Source: Archegozetes longisetosus
Lineage: Eukaryota > Arthropoda > Arachnida > Sarcoptiformes > Trhypochthoniidae
Length of the DNA stretch: 64,000 bases
Direction: 5' to 3'
NCBI GenBank assembly: GCA_018873245.2
Contig: JAEMBT020000008.1
Location: 11,135,172-11,199,171, forward strand
Positions within the stretch are counted from its first letter, which is position 1. Each line of letters starts with the position of its first letter. Made by a program: the position numbers and the translations under genes. Of this stretch, positions 20,579-32,372 are shown one piece after another. The notes under the pieces were generated by a model. The model searched no databases and was not told the DNA's origin. It saw only the letters and a program-made list of their open reading frames with translations.

Positions 20579-23274
20579 ATGGTTAGAGTAGGAACAATAC
20601 TGTTGAGCATATGTATTGCCTTTTCAGCAGTTGATTGTGTAGATAGAAACTATATATGGGATGTATATAATAAGGCCGGAGGAGAAAAAGCATTCTTAGA
20701 CATTAAGGCCTGGAGAGAAAGCTATAAAAAAGCAGTATTTGATAGTTTAGCAAAACTATCACAACCAGTAAAGGATGCTTTGATTGCTAAAGCTAATAAT
20801 GATAACAAAAAAGAATGGGTTTCAAAACTGGTAATCATTTTTGCAGATTCTTATGGAGCTTTATTCATTTATTTATGAGACTTTATAGTTTTTCTCATGT
20901 ATGACTCAGGCTTCACAATATCTTGAATACGTAACGAATGGTAATCGTGTGCGCTTTGAGACAACTGATACTAATAGAAGAGTACATTTGGTCAATTTGG
21001 TTATAGGAGAGCTTCTAACCAGAAATGGAACTTATATGGATCAAATATGTAACGGTTTGTGGCTTATTATGGAAGAGAGCACTTGGGAAACCCCAGGACA
21101 TCTATTCATCCAGAAAGAAGGTCATTATCATATTTACTTGTCATAAAGATACGGATATTCTTAATTTTGGATCAAATTATTTTGATAGAAACTGTGTATT
21201 TATGGAAATTTTTCCGACTATTATTGAAAATAATTTTATCTAGTATTTTCTGCTGGCTAGAAAGGCATTAGACACTAACTTTATGTTTGTTTCGCCTTTG
21301 TCCAGTAGTTTATCCTGAAAATAACTTCATTCAAAAGTTTTAGTCGTTGTTTCTAAAATTACTTTTTTTAAGTCTTATTTATGAAAAATCTGATTAAACC
21401 TCGAAATTTGACTTAACTATCAAGAATTAATCATACAGGTTCAGGACTTCCAGACCCCGATGAGAATATAATAGATCTTCGAGTGGGAGAAATGGCATCA
21501 ACTGTTTCTATAATCAAATTACTATTACGCGAATCATTAGAAAAAGTACACAAAATTTTTATTAAAAGAATCGATTACGAACTCCAAAGACGCATTGTTT
21601 ACCCCTATCTTAATAACAATGATCTTTGGTGGATGGGATTCAGTGGCAAAAGAGTCAACAATCATAACAGTTGGGATAACTCTAACATCTTAAGAACCGC
21701 ACTGTTGGCTATTGATGACGATACATCTCGCAATGCAATTGTCAATAGAAGTGTCAAAAGTATTGATTACTTTGTAAATTCATATCCAGACGATGGCGGA
21801 TGTGATGAGGGGTCTATTTATTGGGGCTGGGCCGGGGGACGATTGATCGACTATTTAGAGCTATTGAGTTCGTTATCTAATGGAAAGATGAGTTGGGCCG
21901 ACAATGAACTGATTAAGAAAATTGGTTCTTATATTTATAAGGTTCATATCGATCAGGATAAGTTTGTCAACTTTGCTGACTCTCACGCTCTCATGATACC
22001 TGAGGCCTCTGCTATTTACAAATTTGGCAGATTGTTTAATGACCAGACTATGAAACAGTTTGCGGCTTATGTCGCTAAAATGGAAAATTACACTTCCATT
22101 ATTACTGCTTCTGACTTTTTGGGCAGCTTATCAATCTTTATATCACAACTTTTGACTTATTCTGAGGTTCAGGCACAAGAACCCAAAGCGCCACTTATGA
22201 AACAGACCTATTTTCCTGATTTACAAGTAGTTAGCGCAAGATCTAAACAAGGTACGAAATTGCAGCTAATCAATCTTAATAAGACACAGTATAACTGTCA
22301 AAATTTATATCAAAATTCTATCCAAATTTTACTTAATTAAACTTTAAATAACTGTTTTCTGACTTCAATTCAATGCTACTTAAAATTTATTTCAAACTAA
22401 AGTTCTTCAATTCTTAAGAAAATAAGACTTTCAATTTATTTTGATAAAAGTTCTTGACGTTAGTCGAAACAATTTTGAAGTGAACTTTGTCTTTTAAGTA
22501 GTCTTTATATTTTGGAACATCTACTTGTAAATAAAATTAGTTTTTATTAATAGAATTTTGTTCATTAAACATTTTCTAAACTATTTAGGATCATCTAGTG
22601 GACTGTTCTTAGCAGCAAAGGCAGGTACTAATCACGAAAGCCATAATCACAACGATGTCGGAAACTTTATTATTTACGTGAACGGAAACCCAGCCATCAT
22701 TGATATCGGAGTTGGAGATTATACAAACGTGACATTTAGTAAAGATAGATATAGTATTTGGTCGATGCAAAGCCAATGGCATAACTGCCCGACTATTAAT
22801 GGTGTTCAACAACACGATGGAACTAAATATTTTGCATCAAACATAACCTATTCTTCAACTGAAGACACGATTGGTTTTGGCGCAGATATAGCCGGCGCTT
22901 ATCCTAAAGAAGCAGATGTCAAGAGTTGGATAAGACGTATAGATTTCGATGGAAAAGCAAATACTGTTAAAGTTAACGATAAGTATGAGCTAAAGAAATG
23001 GATTCAACCCCTGAAAGTGCATTTTATAAGTAACTTGAAGACTGAGAAAATCACGGGTCAAGTCACATTCAAGGGAACTGATAGTCTTACGATGGAATAT
23101 GATTCGAAATTGTTTAATGTTGTTATCGATCATAAGGTTATAGATGAAGAAGACCATCTGTTGAGAAAAGTTTGGGGCGATTCGATTAATAGAATAACTT
23201 TGGAGGAGAAGGAACACGAAGGAGAGACTCATTCATTAACTGGAGAATTTGTCACTACTTTTAAAATTGCTTAA
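20579..23274 (+). CDS. secreted heparinase II/III-family polysaccharide lyase, 4 exons
   Basis: Bacterial-type polysaccharide lyase that would cleave acidic glycans by beta-elimination outside the cell. Exons: 20579-20830, 20910-21120, 21439-22251 and 22589-23274. Introns of 79, 318 and 337 bp are all GT-AG, with phases 0, 1 and 1. The total is 1962 bp, 653 residues, with no internal stop. Residues 1-20 form a signal peptide. The helical toroid domain shows YMDQICNGLW, EESTWETPGHL, DLWWMGFSG and SYPDDGGCDEGSIYWGWAGG; the beta-sandwich domain shows SSGLFLAAKAG, NHESHNHNDVGNFIIYVNG and IDIGVGDYT. The HESHNHND block is the His-rich signature of the family and points to Bacteroidetes-like relatives. 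The introns place it in the animal genome. Lateral origin is inferred; the substrate is unknown (host glycosaminoglycan or algal/fungal polysaccharide are options). Confidence 0.9.
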
Positions 23275-24363
23275 AAGTTTCTAAACTACTTCCCAAACTT
23301 TCTTAATTAAAATAAATCAATATAAAGCTTATGAACAGCTCTGCAAGCTATATTTATTATTAAATTATGATTCAAACTATTCTTATATAAAGAAGTATAA
23401 ATTTGATAAATGAATTTTCAATTTCTATTTGATAAACCAATCTTTTGATTAGGTATTTTATTATTTGATTATTAATGAAAATCTATTTAGCTATTAGTCA
23501 GCTATTATTTGCATATTTGTACAACAGTTCGTTTTAATTGCATTTTAAACTCCGCCTGAAATAAAGTTTCAAGCTGTAACAAGCAAGTTTTTCACGAAAA
23601 TTTTCAATGTGTTGTTTAAGAATATGGAAAAATAATTCAAAATTCATTCTGTGGGCAGTTTTACATTTGCTTTATTATAAGCTGAATGATTAAATATAAA
23701 TATTTAAAAATATCTAATGGATAATCGAATATTTTTTAAATTATCAGTGAGGCATTATTCTTTAAATCGTAGACTTTAAAATTTAATTCATTATTGAATT
23801 ATACACAAAAAATTAAAGCCTAATTATCAATAAATTCAATATAAATAATTTTAAATGATCACAAGTAGCCTAGTAGATATTGTAAACATCAATGCTGTTT
23901 AATCATTAAACATAATATTAAGTGTTCCAGAACAAATTATTAAATTAAATCAATATTTCTATTTTCATTAACTATTGTTGTTGAACAAAGATTTCATATA
24001 GAAAGTTCTTACATTAAAATTTACGCCGGTGTTTCAAAGTAAAATGCAAATTACCCAAATTCATTAACATAAACTCATTAGATATTGTTCATTTTCAATA
24101 ATTGATTAAAAGTGATTCAACCTTCGTAACCGCTAGCAAACTCTTTTTATGAACATTTAGTACGATATTTATCAAATTATAACGTGTGAACACCAATTAA
24201 TGAGACTGAGTAAATTATTGAATAACTACGCTATTTTTGGATCAGTTTAAACGAATTATGAATCAAATTGTAGCTTAGATTCCATTAATTGTTTAGCATA
24301 TTTTTATTCTTTGAGATTATCTTTCAAATAAAATATGGATCAATTAGAAAAAGATGGTCATTC
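23275..24363. other. intergenic, AT-rich
   Basis: The lyase 3' end and spacer. No coding frame or defined repeat was seen. Confidence 0.4.
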
Positions 24364-24841
24364 TACAGTATACGCCACCCCTAAACCTACTACAGTATTC
24401 GCCACCCTTGGACCTTCTATAGTATATACTACCTATCAGGTTAGGTTGATTAGGTGGGTTAAGTGGGTTATGTGGGTTAGGTGAGTTACGTATGTTACGT
24501 AGGTTAGGTCAGGTTTCAACAGGTTAGGTTAGGTCTAAAACGTTGTGAAAATTTACAATAGTACGCTAATATTTTCTGCGATTTTTGAAGAAATTAAAAT
24601 GCAATGTATTCTTTAACCTTTTTCAGCGTACTGTAATAAGAGGCTTTAGTTGTATTACATTGTATTTATGTTTTTAAAGCATTGATCTGGTTATTTATTT
24701 GCATACATAATATTCAATAAAAATGCACGAATCGGGGCTCTGAGATGGAGAATTTAATTAATGCTTGAAGTAATGGTATATACTATAGTAGGCTCAGAGG
24801 TGGCGAATACTGTAGTAGGTCTAGGGGTGGCGTATACTGTA
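24364..24841. mobile_element. Tc1/pogo-like MITE with internal TTAGG-like repeats
   Basis: Element 24366-24839 (474 bp) between TA dinucleotides at 24364-24365 and 24840-24841. Ends are CAGTATACGCCACCCCTA and its complement, extended by a second block CTACTACAGTATTCGCCACC, giving inverted repeats of about 50-70 bp. The middle (about 24440-24535) holds many degenerate copies of GGTTAGG, GGTGGGTTA and similar. Confidence 0.85.
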
Positions 24842-25656
24842 AAATAGCCTAAAAGATAGCAAAGAAAAATAGGAAAAGGGTAAATTATTTACTGTTAACC
24901 TCTTTAATCAATGAATATCTGAAAAAGTACTACATATCGGATTATTGAGAGAGTAGACAATAATTTGCCATTAAAAAGAGATAAAGGTCAAAGACAGAAA
25001 GCGGTAATAATACGCAAAAACTTTGTTGAGTTCGTTGACGGCCGTATTGGCGTTACAAAGACAAAATTTCAAAAAAGTTCAAAATAAACCAAACATGTCT
25101 CAAAACCAGTCAAGTTTTGCCGAATTAAGCGATATTAGTGTAAAACTAGACCTAAAATTACAGGGAAACAAAAGATTTTACAGAAAATCAAATTGAATAA
25201 AATGAGAGGCACTATTGCTAAGCCTTCAACAACAGTGCAAATCGTAATCGAGGACGATTAATTTCCGACACATTTCCCGATTTGAGATAAGAAATACTCA
25301 ACAAATGGTAGCTTCTATGCCTTTAATATCGAAAAATGTCGAGCCAAAAGTACAAAAAGCTTAAGGAATTGACTCCATCCATTTGCCAAACCTATATGGG
25401 AGACATCTTGACAAGAATCAGAATTGTTGCCGATCAAGGAGTTCAATCATTGATTGTTTGATACATTTTGATTGTCTAGCCTTTGGTTAGCATCAGTTGA
25501 ATTTGAAAAATTTATCTTGAAAATTCAAATATTTAATTTTGAAAGTAGTCTCATTAATTAGTGTTCATACGCTATGCTTAATATAGCATATGAATCAGAA
25601 TTTAGGCTCTTTTCGAAAGTGCGCGCTATCAAATAAAATTCGAATTTGTGGGCATA

Positions 25657-26369
25657 TACAGTCATGGAAAAATCTAAAGTACCTACTAAATTTGATCTAG
25701 TTCCTTATTCTTTAGTTCGATTTTGATTTCAGAAATATGGTTTGTGAGTAATCATGGAAGGAATTGTTTGAAATTTTTTTTTTTCAAAAATTCATCGTGG
25801 TAAATATTTTATAACACATATTCTATAACTTGAATACTACAAGGTATATTTCAGATTTTTCGGTTCCATTTTGTAAAGTTTGGAAATTGAGTCGACACGT
25901 GTTTAAGGAAATTTTTGAAAAATTACTCAATTGATCGTGGTAGTTTGTTAAACGTTAATGTAATCAATACAATAGAGTTAAAGTTCAGGTAATTTATAAA
26001 GTTTAGAGCTTATGGGAAAAGTAACGTAGAAATCAAACAGCGATTAAGTAAGAATTGTATTGATTACATTAACGTTTAACAAACTACCACGATCCATTGA
26101 GTAATTTTTCAAAAAATTTCCTTAAACACTTGTCGACTCAATTTCCAAGCTTTACAAAATGGAACCGAAAAATCTGAAATATACCTTGTAGTATTCAAGT
26201 TATAGAATATGTGTTATAAAATATTTACCACGATGAATTTTTGAAAAAAAAATTTCAAACAATTCCTTCCATGATTACTCACAAACCATATTTCTGAAAT
26301 CAAAATCGAACTAAAGAATAAGGAACTAGATCAAATTTAGTAGGTACTTTAGATTTTTCCATGACTGTA
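25657..26369. mobile_element. foldback MITE with about 315-bp arms (TA duplication)
   Basis: Near-perfect palindrome 25659-26367 (709 bp). The left arm is 25659-25973, the right arm 26054-26367, with an 80-bp spacer. It starts CAGTCATGGAAAAATCTAAA and ends with the complement, flanked by TA on both sides (25657-25658, 26368-26369). The arms differ at only a few positions, so either the insertion is young or the arms are being homogenised. It lies beside the decayed Tc1/mariner transposase at 26500. Confidence 0.92.
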
Positions 26370-26499
26370 TAATACCATCTTGTAGATAATTTACTCGTAT
26401 AGAACTATTCTAACTTCTTTGATATTGATTTAAATTATCAAAATTTATGCCAGCAAATGAAGAGATGACTTGAGTCGTCACATTAATAATTCAAATAAG

Positions 26500-27450
26500 C
26501 CGAAATCTTATACAGAAAACACTTCATGGCTGAAGGCATACCTCGAGGTTCCACATATAAAATGATAAAAACATGAGAAACGATTTACCACTAAAGAAAA
26601 AGTAGGAAAAGGTCGCTATTTCCTGAATATATCCACACAAAAAGTCCGAAAGCTTTACCGAATGATAAATCATGAGAACAAGTTACCCACTCTGGAGCTG
26701 CCCGTAAGTTCTCTGTGGTTAGAAGAACTATCAAATATTAGTTGAACAAGAGGTCTATTCGCAGATATAAGAAGTTACCAAAATATACTAGAACTCAAGT
26801 GATAATGGTTAAGAGACAGTGCCCTTAGCTTTATCGCTAATGTAGAAATTCGATTTTGTAATTGAGGATGTAAAGTACTTCACTTTATCTTATTCTTTAA
26901 ACGATAATTACTTCGCGTCACCAAAGAAGTCAAGTCCTGATAGTGTTAATTATGCAATGAAACACAAATTCAAACTGAAAGTGATACTATAAGTTGTTAT
27001 CTCAAATAATGGTATGAGTAAACCATTAGTCCAAAAGTCTTGTCTGGCGATCGACCAAAACGTGTAAAGAGGCGAATACCTTAAAAAACGATTGATTCTC
27101 TACTTGAAGAAAAATAATCCCGGCAATAAATATATGTTCTGACCTGGAATCAGTACATTACGCCCGAACAGTCACATAATACTTAGAATCAAATAACGAA
27201 AGACTTGTGCTCAAATACCGTAAACCAACAAACCTTCAGTGTCGCCCGATTGAAGATTTTTCGGTTATTTGTATCAAATAGTTTACAGAAATGGTTGGTA
27301 TGCAAAAAGTACCAATCATTTCATAAAACGAGTAAAGTCTTGCCTAAAAAATTTGGCTTAAATGTTAGCAAAAGAGTTATTGTTAGTGTCACTAAAAGAA
27401 CCCAAAGATCAGTTGATGCGTTGTATGCAGTAACGATTTATAGCCTTATG
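26500..27450 (+). pseudogene. Tc1/mariner transposase, heavily degraded
   Basis: Spread over several frames with many stops. Recognisable pieces in order are a helix-turn-helix-like segment (RKFSVVRRTIKY, then KRSIRRYKKLPKYT, near 26690-26790), the core (HKFKLKVIL, VVISNNGMSKP, LKKRLIPYLKKNNPGNKYMF, DLESVHYA, near 26960-27160) and the C-terminal catalytic block CRPIEDF (Glu) near 27240, followed by NGWYAKSTNHFIKRVKSCL. The order and spacing match arthropod Tc1/mariner transposases. The open frame 27205-27603 overlaps in another register and is mostly a by-product. No TIRs were assigned. Confidence 0.75.
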
Positions 27451-28422
27451 CACAGAAATGAGAAAATCGCGTTTAAAGTAGCACAACTTTCAAGTACAGT
27501 TAAATCATTTACTTTCAATAGTTTACTGAATTTCTTAATATTTTTCTCATGTTTTTCTGCCATAAGATTGGATGTGATGCACGTTTCTTTCCATTTTCTT
27601 TAGACTTTTGCATCAGTTCATTATTAATCAAGTCTATATGCGTTTGTCTATTTATAACACAATTAGTGATGTTTTTCAATTTATTTTTCAATAAACCACA
27701 CATTTTAAGATTTTAAAAGTCAAAAAAATGAACGTAAACAAAAAGGCTTTATTTCAAAAGTTTGTAAATAATTGACTCACATTTAACTTAGTATTGCATA
27801 AATAATTGAAATATGCAGTTAACACACTCATATGACGCATAAGTGCAAAACTACTCTTAGTTGTAATGCTTTTTTATAAGAATTAGAGGCAACTTCTTGG
27901 CCGATTTAATATTTCCCTCATTGGAACATATCATGAAAATTTGTCTGAATGTAAATTAAGACCTAAACATTGATTTTATGAAATAATCCGAAAAACTATA
28001 TATCTCCACACAAGTCTTTACTGAATCCAATGCATCAGTTGTTCATTAGCTAATTCCTATTTCTTTTATAATGTAGTATCTTGTACAAAATTTCATATCT
28101 TTCAAGAAATTCTATCATAACTAAAGATGAATTAACACTTCGTCCAAATTCTGACTCGAATGATATTATCAATATTATTTGGAACAATAGTACATTACCA
28201 AATTAACATTTTAATCGTTTTCACATAAAGCTATATTTTTATGATAAATATCAAACTCTTCAACAGATTGAAATTAGAAAACTTTTATATAACAATGAAG
28301 ACTCAGAATTTTCTTAAAGTCACTAAAGATTAAACAATGAGTTTCTAATTAAAATTAATAAAATATTTAATAAAGCGAATTTTCAAAGCTAATTCTATAA
28401 AACAATAACATAGATTTATTTA

Positions 28423-28871
28423 TAACGTATAAGTGCGTTTTATATACGCGCGTATTTAAGGTGAAACTACCCTATTTTTGGCGCGAAGTTCACCTTAAAT
28501 ACGTGCGTATTTAAGCTTCATAAAGTGAGGTCAGCTCCAAAAAAAGTCGGTTTCACTTTAAACACGCACTTTTCATGACACATTATAAACATGTAATTGA
28601 AACGAATTGTGATGCTTTTGTTAAATAAAACTTAACGTCTAATTATCGACCATTAAGTTAAAACAAATTCAATTGAAATCCTTATTCTTCAAAATAACAT
28701 AAAGTGCCTCAAAGTAACACAAAAAATTATATGTCATCTAGTGCGTATTTAAAGCGAATTTATTAGTGTTTCACTTTAAATACGTGCGTATTTAAGACCA
28801 TTTTTTTGTGGTCCATAAAAAAGCTCAGTTTGACTTTAAATACGCGCGTATTTAAACGCACTTATACGTTA
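28423..28871. mobile_element. MITE with repeated internal palindromes
   Basis: Element 28425-28869 (445 bp), ends ACGTATAAGTGCGTTT and its complement, bounded by TA (28423-28424, 28870-28871). It carries at least five full or partial copies of the palindrome TTAAATACGCGCGTATTTAA or its variant with GTGC in place of GCGC, in both halves. It has no coding capacity. Confidence 0.82.
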
Positions 28872-28946
28872 GAAACACTTTCAATATTTTCAAAGCTCTA
28901 ATTAAAATTTTGAGAATTTTGATGAAACACGGTTCCGAATTTTTAT

Positions 28947-30858
28947 TCATTTAAGCAATTGAGAGTATTGATAAGCAAAATTGTAGATCATTTCCATAAG
29001 AGGAACAATGATTAAAAATGTCAGAGTATAAGATAACCACAATAGTAGATATTGTATTTTATATGAGTTCATTGATTCGACGTCATTTTTTGAGCCAATT
29101 AAAAGTTTATTGTATAAATCTTCTCCCATAGTTCTGAATATTTTCAGATTTAATCTGACGAAAAAGTCGATTTTTTGGTTCTCCCAAAAGCTTGAGACTC
29201 CGGTTTCAAACAGGATTCTTGTTCTGGGAAAAAAAATATCATTTTGAAAACATTATTGAAAAATGATTGAATTAAAAGAAGTAATGGTTATACAAACATT
29301 CTTTGAGAAATATTCATATGTTGAAAGTTAGGTCTATAACAAACAGGTGTTATCATAACTGGCATATATTTTCCAGTAGAAATATAAGATTCATAAAACC
29401 TTCTCATTATTTGATATGGAATTTGAATATTCAATTCATCATCAATAATGGTAACAGAATCAAGAAATTTCGCTATTGATTCGGCCGATTCCTTGACCTT
29501 CTCTGTTAAGGTCCTAGACAATACTTCGGTAAAATATATTACTTTGGCATCTAAAATTCTAAAACTTTTCCTCAAATCCTCATCTGGAATATTTAAGAAT
29601 TGTTCAGTGTCTGCTCTAGAATAAGCATAAACATCGTAATCCGACTCAATCAAATTCTGAATCGTTTCGATTGTAGTCGTATTAAAAGAAATCAAATTCG
29701 CGAATAAGTCAATTTTGAATATCTCTACCAAAGGAAATGTGCAAACCAACCAAACTAGATAAATTATATTAAAAGGTTTCCGACTATCACCGCGATTGAC
29801 AAGTGGCAATAAGTATACATAAATTAAAGAAAAGATATTAGATATTGTAAGCTTTTTGACTTGAAATTTTTGAATTAGTGAATTTAGAAGTACATAAATG
29901 AAGAGAGATATTAATATAAGAATCCAAATTTCAGAACTAAATTCTTTCATTGTGTCAATTCTATGTGCATGTTTTTCTTTTCTTAATTTGCCCATCAATG
30001 ATACTTGATGTAATAAGTAAATTGGTGGCTCACAAGCCATTTTGTGCCTTCGACGTTCATAAATAAAAGGATAATCATCAATGCCATCCACATAATCTGT
30101 TTCCACTAGAGTATATTCCAACCTATAGTTATCTTCGGGTACCACGAATAGATGAATACTTCATGTAAATGAATTCAATTATTTTGATTTTAAATGGAAT
30201 AATTCTATCAAGAGATGCCAACACTCCAGTTTTACGCTAGAACTTCAACTTTCTGACAGTGCTCTCATACTTCAGTTCTGAAGATAATAACATTTTGCTT
30301 TTCATCGCCTATCCCCTCGCTTTAAACTTATTTCAATGACTCTTAAAAACTATTCTATAGTTTTCCAGCTTTTACTCAATCGAGTGTTAGCGTCCCTCAA
30401 CTCAATTATGATAAAAACATTAGAACTACCTTTTATTAACTTTACGCCCTATCTCTATCAGTAGCGGTACAATCATTGAAGAAAAAGCCGAAGCATCTTC
30501 ATATAGTGAATCCATATAATGAAACTAAAAATGTTAATAACATTTATAATTGTCCGGTATTCATAACTATTTTATAAGATATCAAACTCTAAAGTTAATT
30601 AACTGATCAAAAGTTAAAAAATGGTATTTTTATGATTAAGGTATACAAAATACATACATCATTAGATCCAATTGCTGTATATAATTTGTTTTCATCTCTC
30701 AGGATTGAACATTTGTTCAATTTGTTCGTGTGATTGCGGTCCAGAACTGTCATATTGACCCCTTCCACATATTTTTGCCAATAAGGATAAAAATGATCTA
30801 TCAAGTAATGACCCAAATTATCGTTCAATGAAAATGAGGCAATACTCTGAAAATCCAT
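28947..30858 (-). CDS. ionotropic-receptor-like channel, possibly frameshifted
   Basis: Minus-strand gene with the layout of ionotropic (glutamate-like) receptors. Main exon (about 30145 to 29298): part of the first ligand-binding lobe, a transmembrane helix (EIWILILISLFIYVLLNSLI), a pore-like segment (IFSLIYVYLLPL), a second helix (FNIIYLVWLVCTFPLVEIF) and the second ligand-binding lobe. A 74-bp GT-AG intron (29297-29224) joins it to the last exon (29223-28947), which has the final transmembrane helix (YLLLWLSYTLTFLIIVPLME) and a short tail. The joined frame reads through SQR-I-TRILFETGVSSFW. Exon 30858-30607 is likely N-terminal, with a good donor GTATGT after ...GSND. The link across 30600-30145 is unclear: a coding-like segment ending ...FIYMKYSSI stands one base out of frame with the main exon, so this copy may be a pseudogene. 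Probable chemosensory membrane channel. Confidence 0.65.
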
Positions 30859-30894
30859 TTATATGTTTCAATTTTGTTGAGATTAATAAAAGTT

Positions 30895-31562
30895 CGCGAA
30901 TTTCCCTTAGTATAAATCATACGATCCTATCATGTCATAAAATATATTTATATCAGAACTATCAATATCTTAAGATTTTCGAAGAATAAAATTTTCTATT
31001 TACACGCTAAGCAGCCAATCAATCTTATTATTATTTTCTAATATTCTAATGTCTATTAGAATAGATTTGCTAAATAGCTAGTATTAATTTATTTATTACA
31101 CTTCTTACTATTATTATTATTATTCGTATTACTATTATTACACCTATTTATTACTCTAATTTTGAAAATATAAGTTACGATATACTTGAACTATTCAAAT
31201 AAGAGTAAAGTTTCATGGAAATCAAAATTTCTAATACTCAATTTAATGACAAATATCTAATATTTTATTCAAACTGTATCAAAAAAAAAATTTGTGAATT
31301 ATCTTTAGTATAAATCATATGATCTTATCATGTCATAAAATTGATTAAATAGTTTCTAAAAGCAACTACTGATATCTTAGTAAGAAGTTTGAAAAAAAAT
31401 TGTTATTTATGCACTAAACAGCCGATCGATCTTATTATCAGTTCTATTACACTAACATCTATTTGCATCTATTTGCATAGAGTGGCCAAATTGCTAATAT
31501 TAATTTATTTATTACACTTCTTACTATTATTATTACTCTTATTACACTCATTTATTACTCTA
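30895..31562. repeat. tandem direct duplication with ATT/ATTACT microsatellite
   Basis: Two diverged copies of a roughly 280-bp unit: about 30895-31165 and about 31285-31560. Shared blocks are TTTAGTATAAATCATA, ATCATGTCATAAAAT, AATTTATTTATTACACTTCT and TTACTATTATTATTA. The second copy ends at a run of at least 10 G near 31563-31573. No coding content. Confidence 0.7.
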
Positions 31563-32270
31563 GGGGGGGGGGGCTATTCTCGAAGCGATCTTTAAGTTTA
31601 AGATCAAGTTTAGTACGATTTTAAGTAATGATCGATTCTCAAAGCGCTCGTTTTGACCCACCCACGATCCCAGAAAATAACCTACGCCAATCGATAAAGG
31701 GGACCCTCCTGAACATTGATTACCCCCCCTGGCCTCTATAGATTTCTTGCGCACTTAGGGGCTAGAGGGCGTTAAAGTTGAAAATTTCAAGTAACAGATT
31801 GAGGCAAATAAGGCGTCGATTCTGACTAATTCGTGGACGATAAATTCAATGGTGATATTCCTGATCTCGAGAAATCAATATATAAGAAAATAATTTTTTA
31901 AATGTTTGAATCACAGCCACTATTGATAAAATATTGTATTAAAACGAAAGGAAGAATTGGCTTAACTTCCCTTGCTCAAGTTGGGCGGGAGTAGGATCAT
32001 CATGACCTCACGGAAACAATATGTAATTCTTCAAGCCTGAGACTGTCACCATTCGATTTAGCATGCTCGAATTAGTCAGAAATGATGTCTCACTTGTCTC
32101 TGGGTTACTTCGAATTTTGTGTGTTTGACGATCTCTGGCACCGAACTACGCTAAATTTTCAAAAAATGACTCATTGAAACCATGTTTAGGAAGAAGAGAT
32201 TTATAGATTGCGACCTTTTGATTCGTATCTTTTTGGGGTCATGCCGTGGGTCAAATTACTATTGGGGCCT
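31563..32270. other. unclassified G+C-richer non-coding stretch
   Basis: It begins with a poly-G run and contains C-rich patches (ACCCACCCACGATCCC, TTACCCCCCCTGGCC). It resembles a decayed repeat; no coding frame or defined ends. Confidence 0.3.
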
Positions 32271-32271
32271 A

Positions 32272-32372
32272 GCCTTCCTATTTATATATTTGAACTGTGT
32301 ACGAATTATAGATTATTTGTATATAAAAATCATCTCTTAATTCTCAGGCCACGTAAAGTCTAGTTCAGCCAA
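32272..32372 (+). repeat. third copy of the foldback-arm repeat
   Basis: About 100 bp (ATTTATATATTTGAACTG... through CCACGTAAAGTCTAGTTCAG) matching, in inverted orientation, the outer arm sequence at 37628-37722 and, in direct orientation, that at about 40880-40972. It shows that the large palindrome at 37.6-41.0 kb belongs to a family with other copies nearby. Confidence 0.75.

Noticed and set aside
20831..20846. 16-bp GT...AG 'intron' in the lyase
   Set aside because: Far too short; the 79-bp intron ending at 20909 restores the family sequence exactly.
24440..24535. Interstitial telomere array
   Set aside because: The TTAGG-like units are degenerate and lie between the inverted repeats of a MITE, so they belong to the element.
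27205..27603. 132-residue protein gene
   Set aside because: It overlaps the end of a degraded Tc1/mariner transposase; the family signal lies across other frames.
28425..28869. CRISPR-like array of repeated palindromes
   Set aside because: Spacing is irregular, the host is a eukaryote, and TA-flanked terminal repeats define a transposon.
31389..31595. Leu-rich transmembrane-like small protein
   Set aside because: It is produced by the ATT microsatellite in the tandem duplication and ends in the poly-G run.
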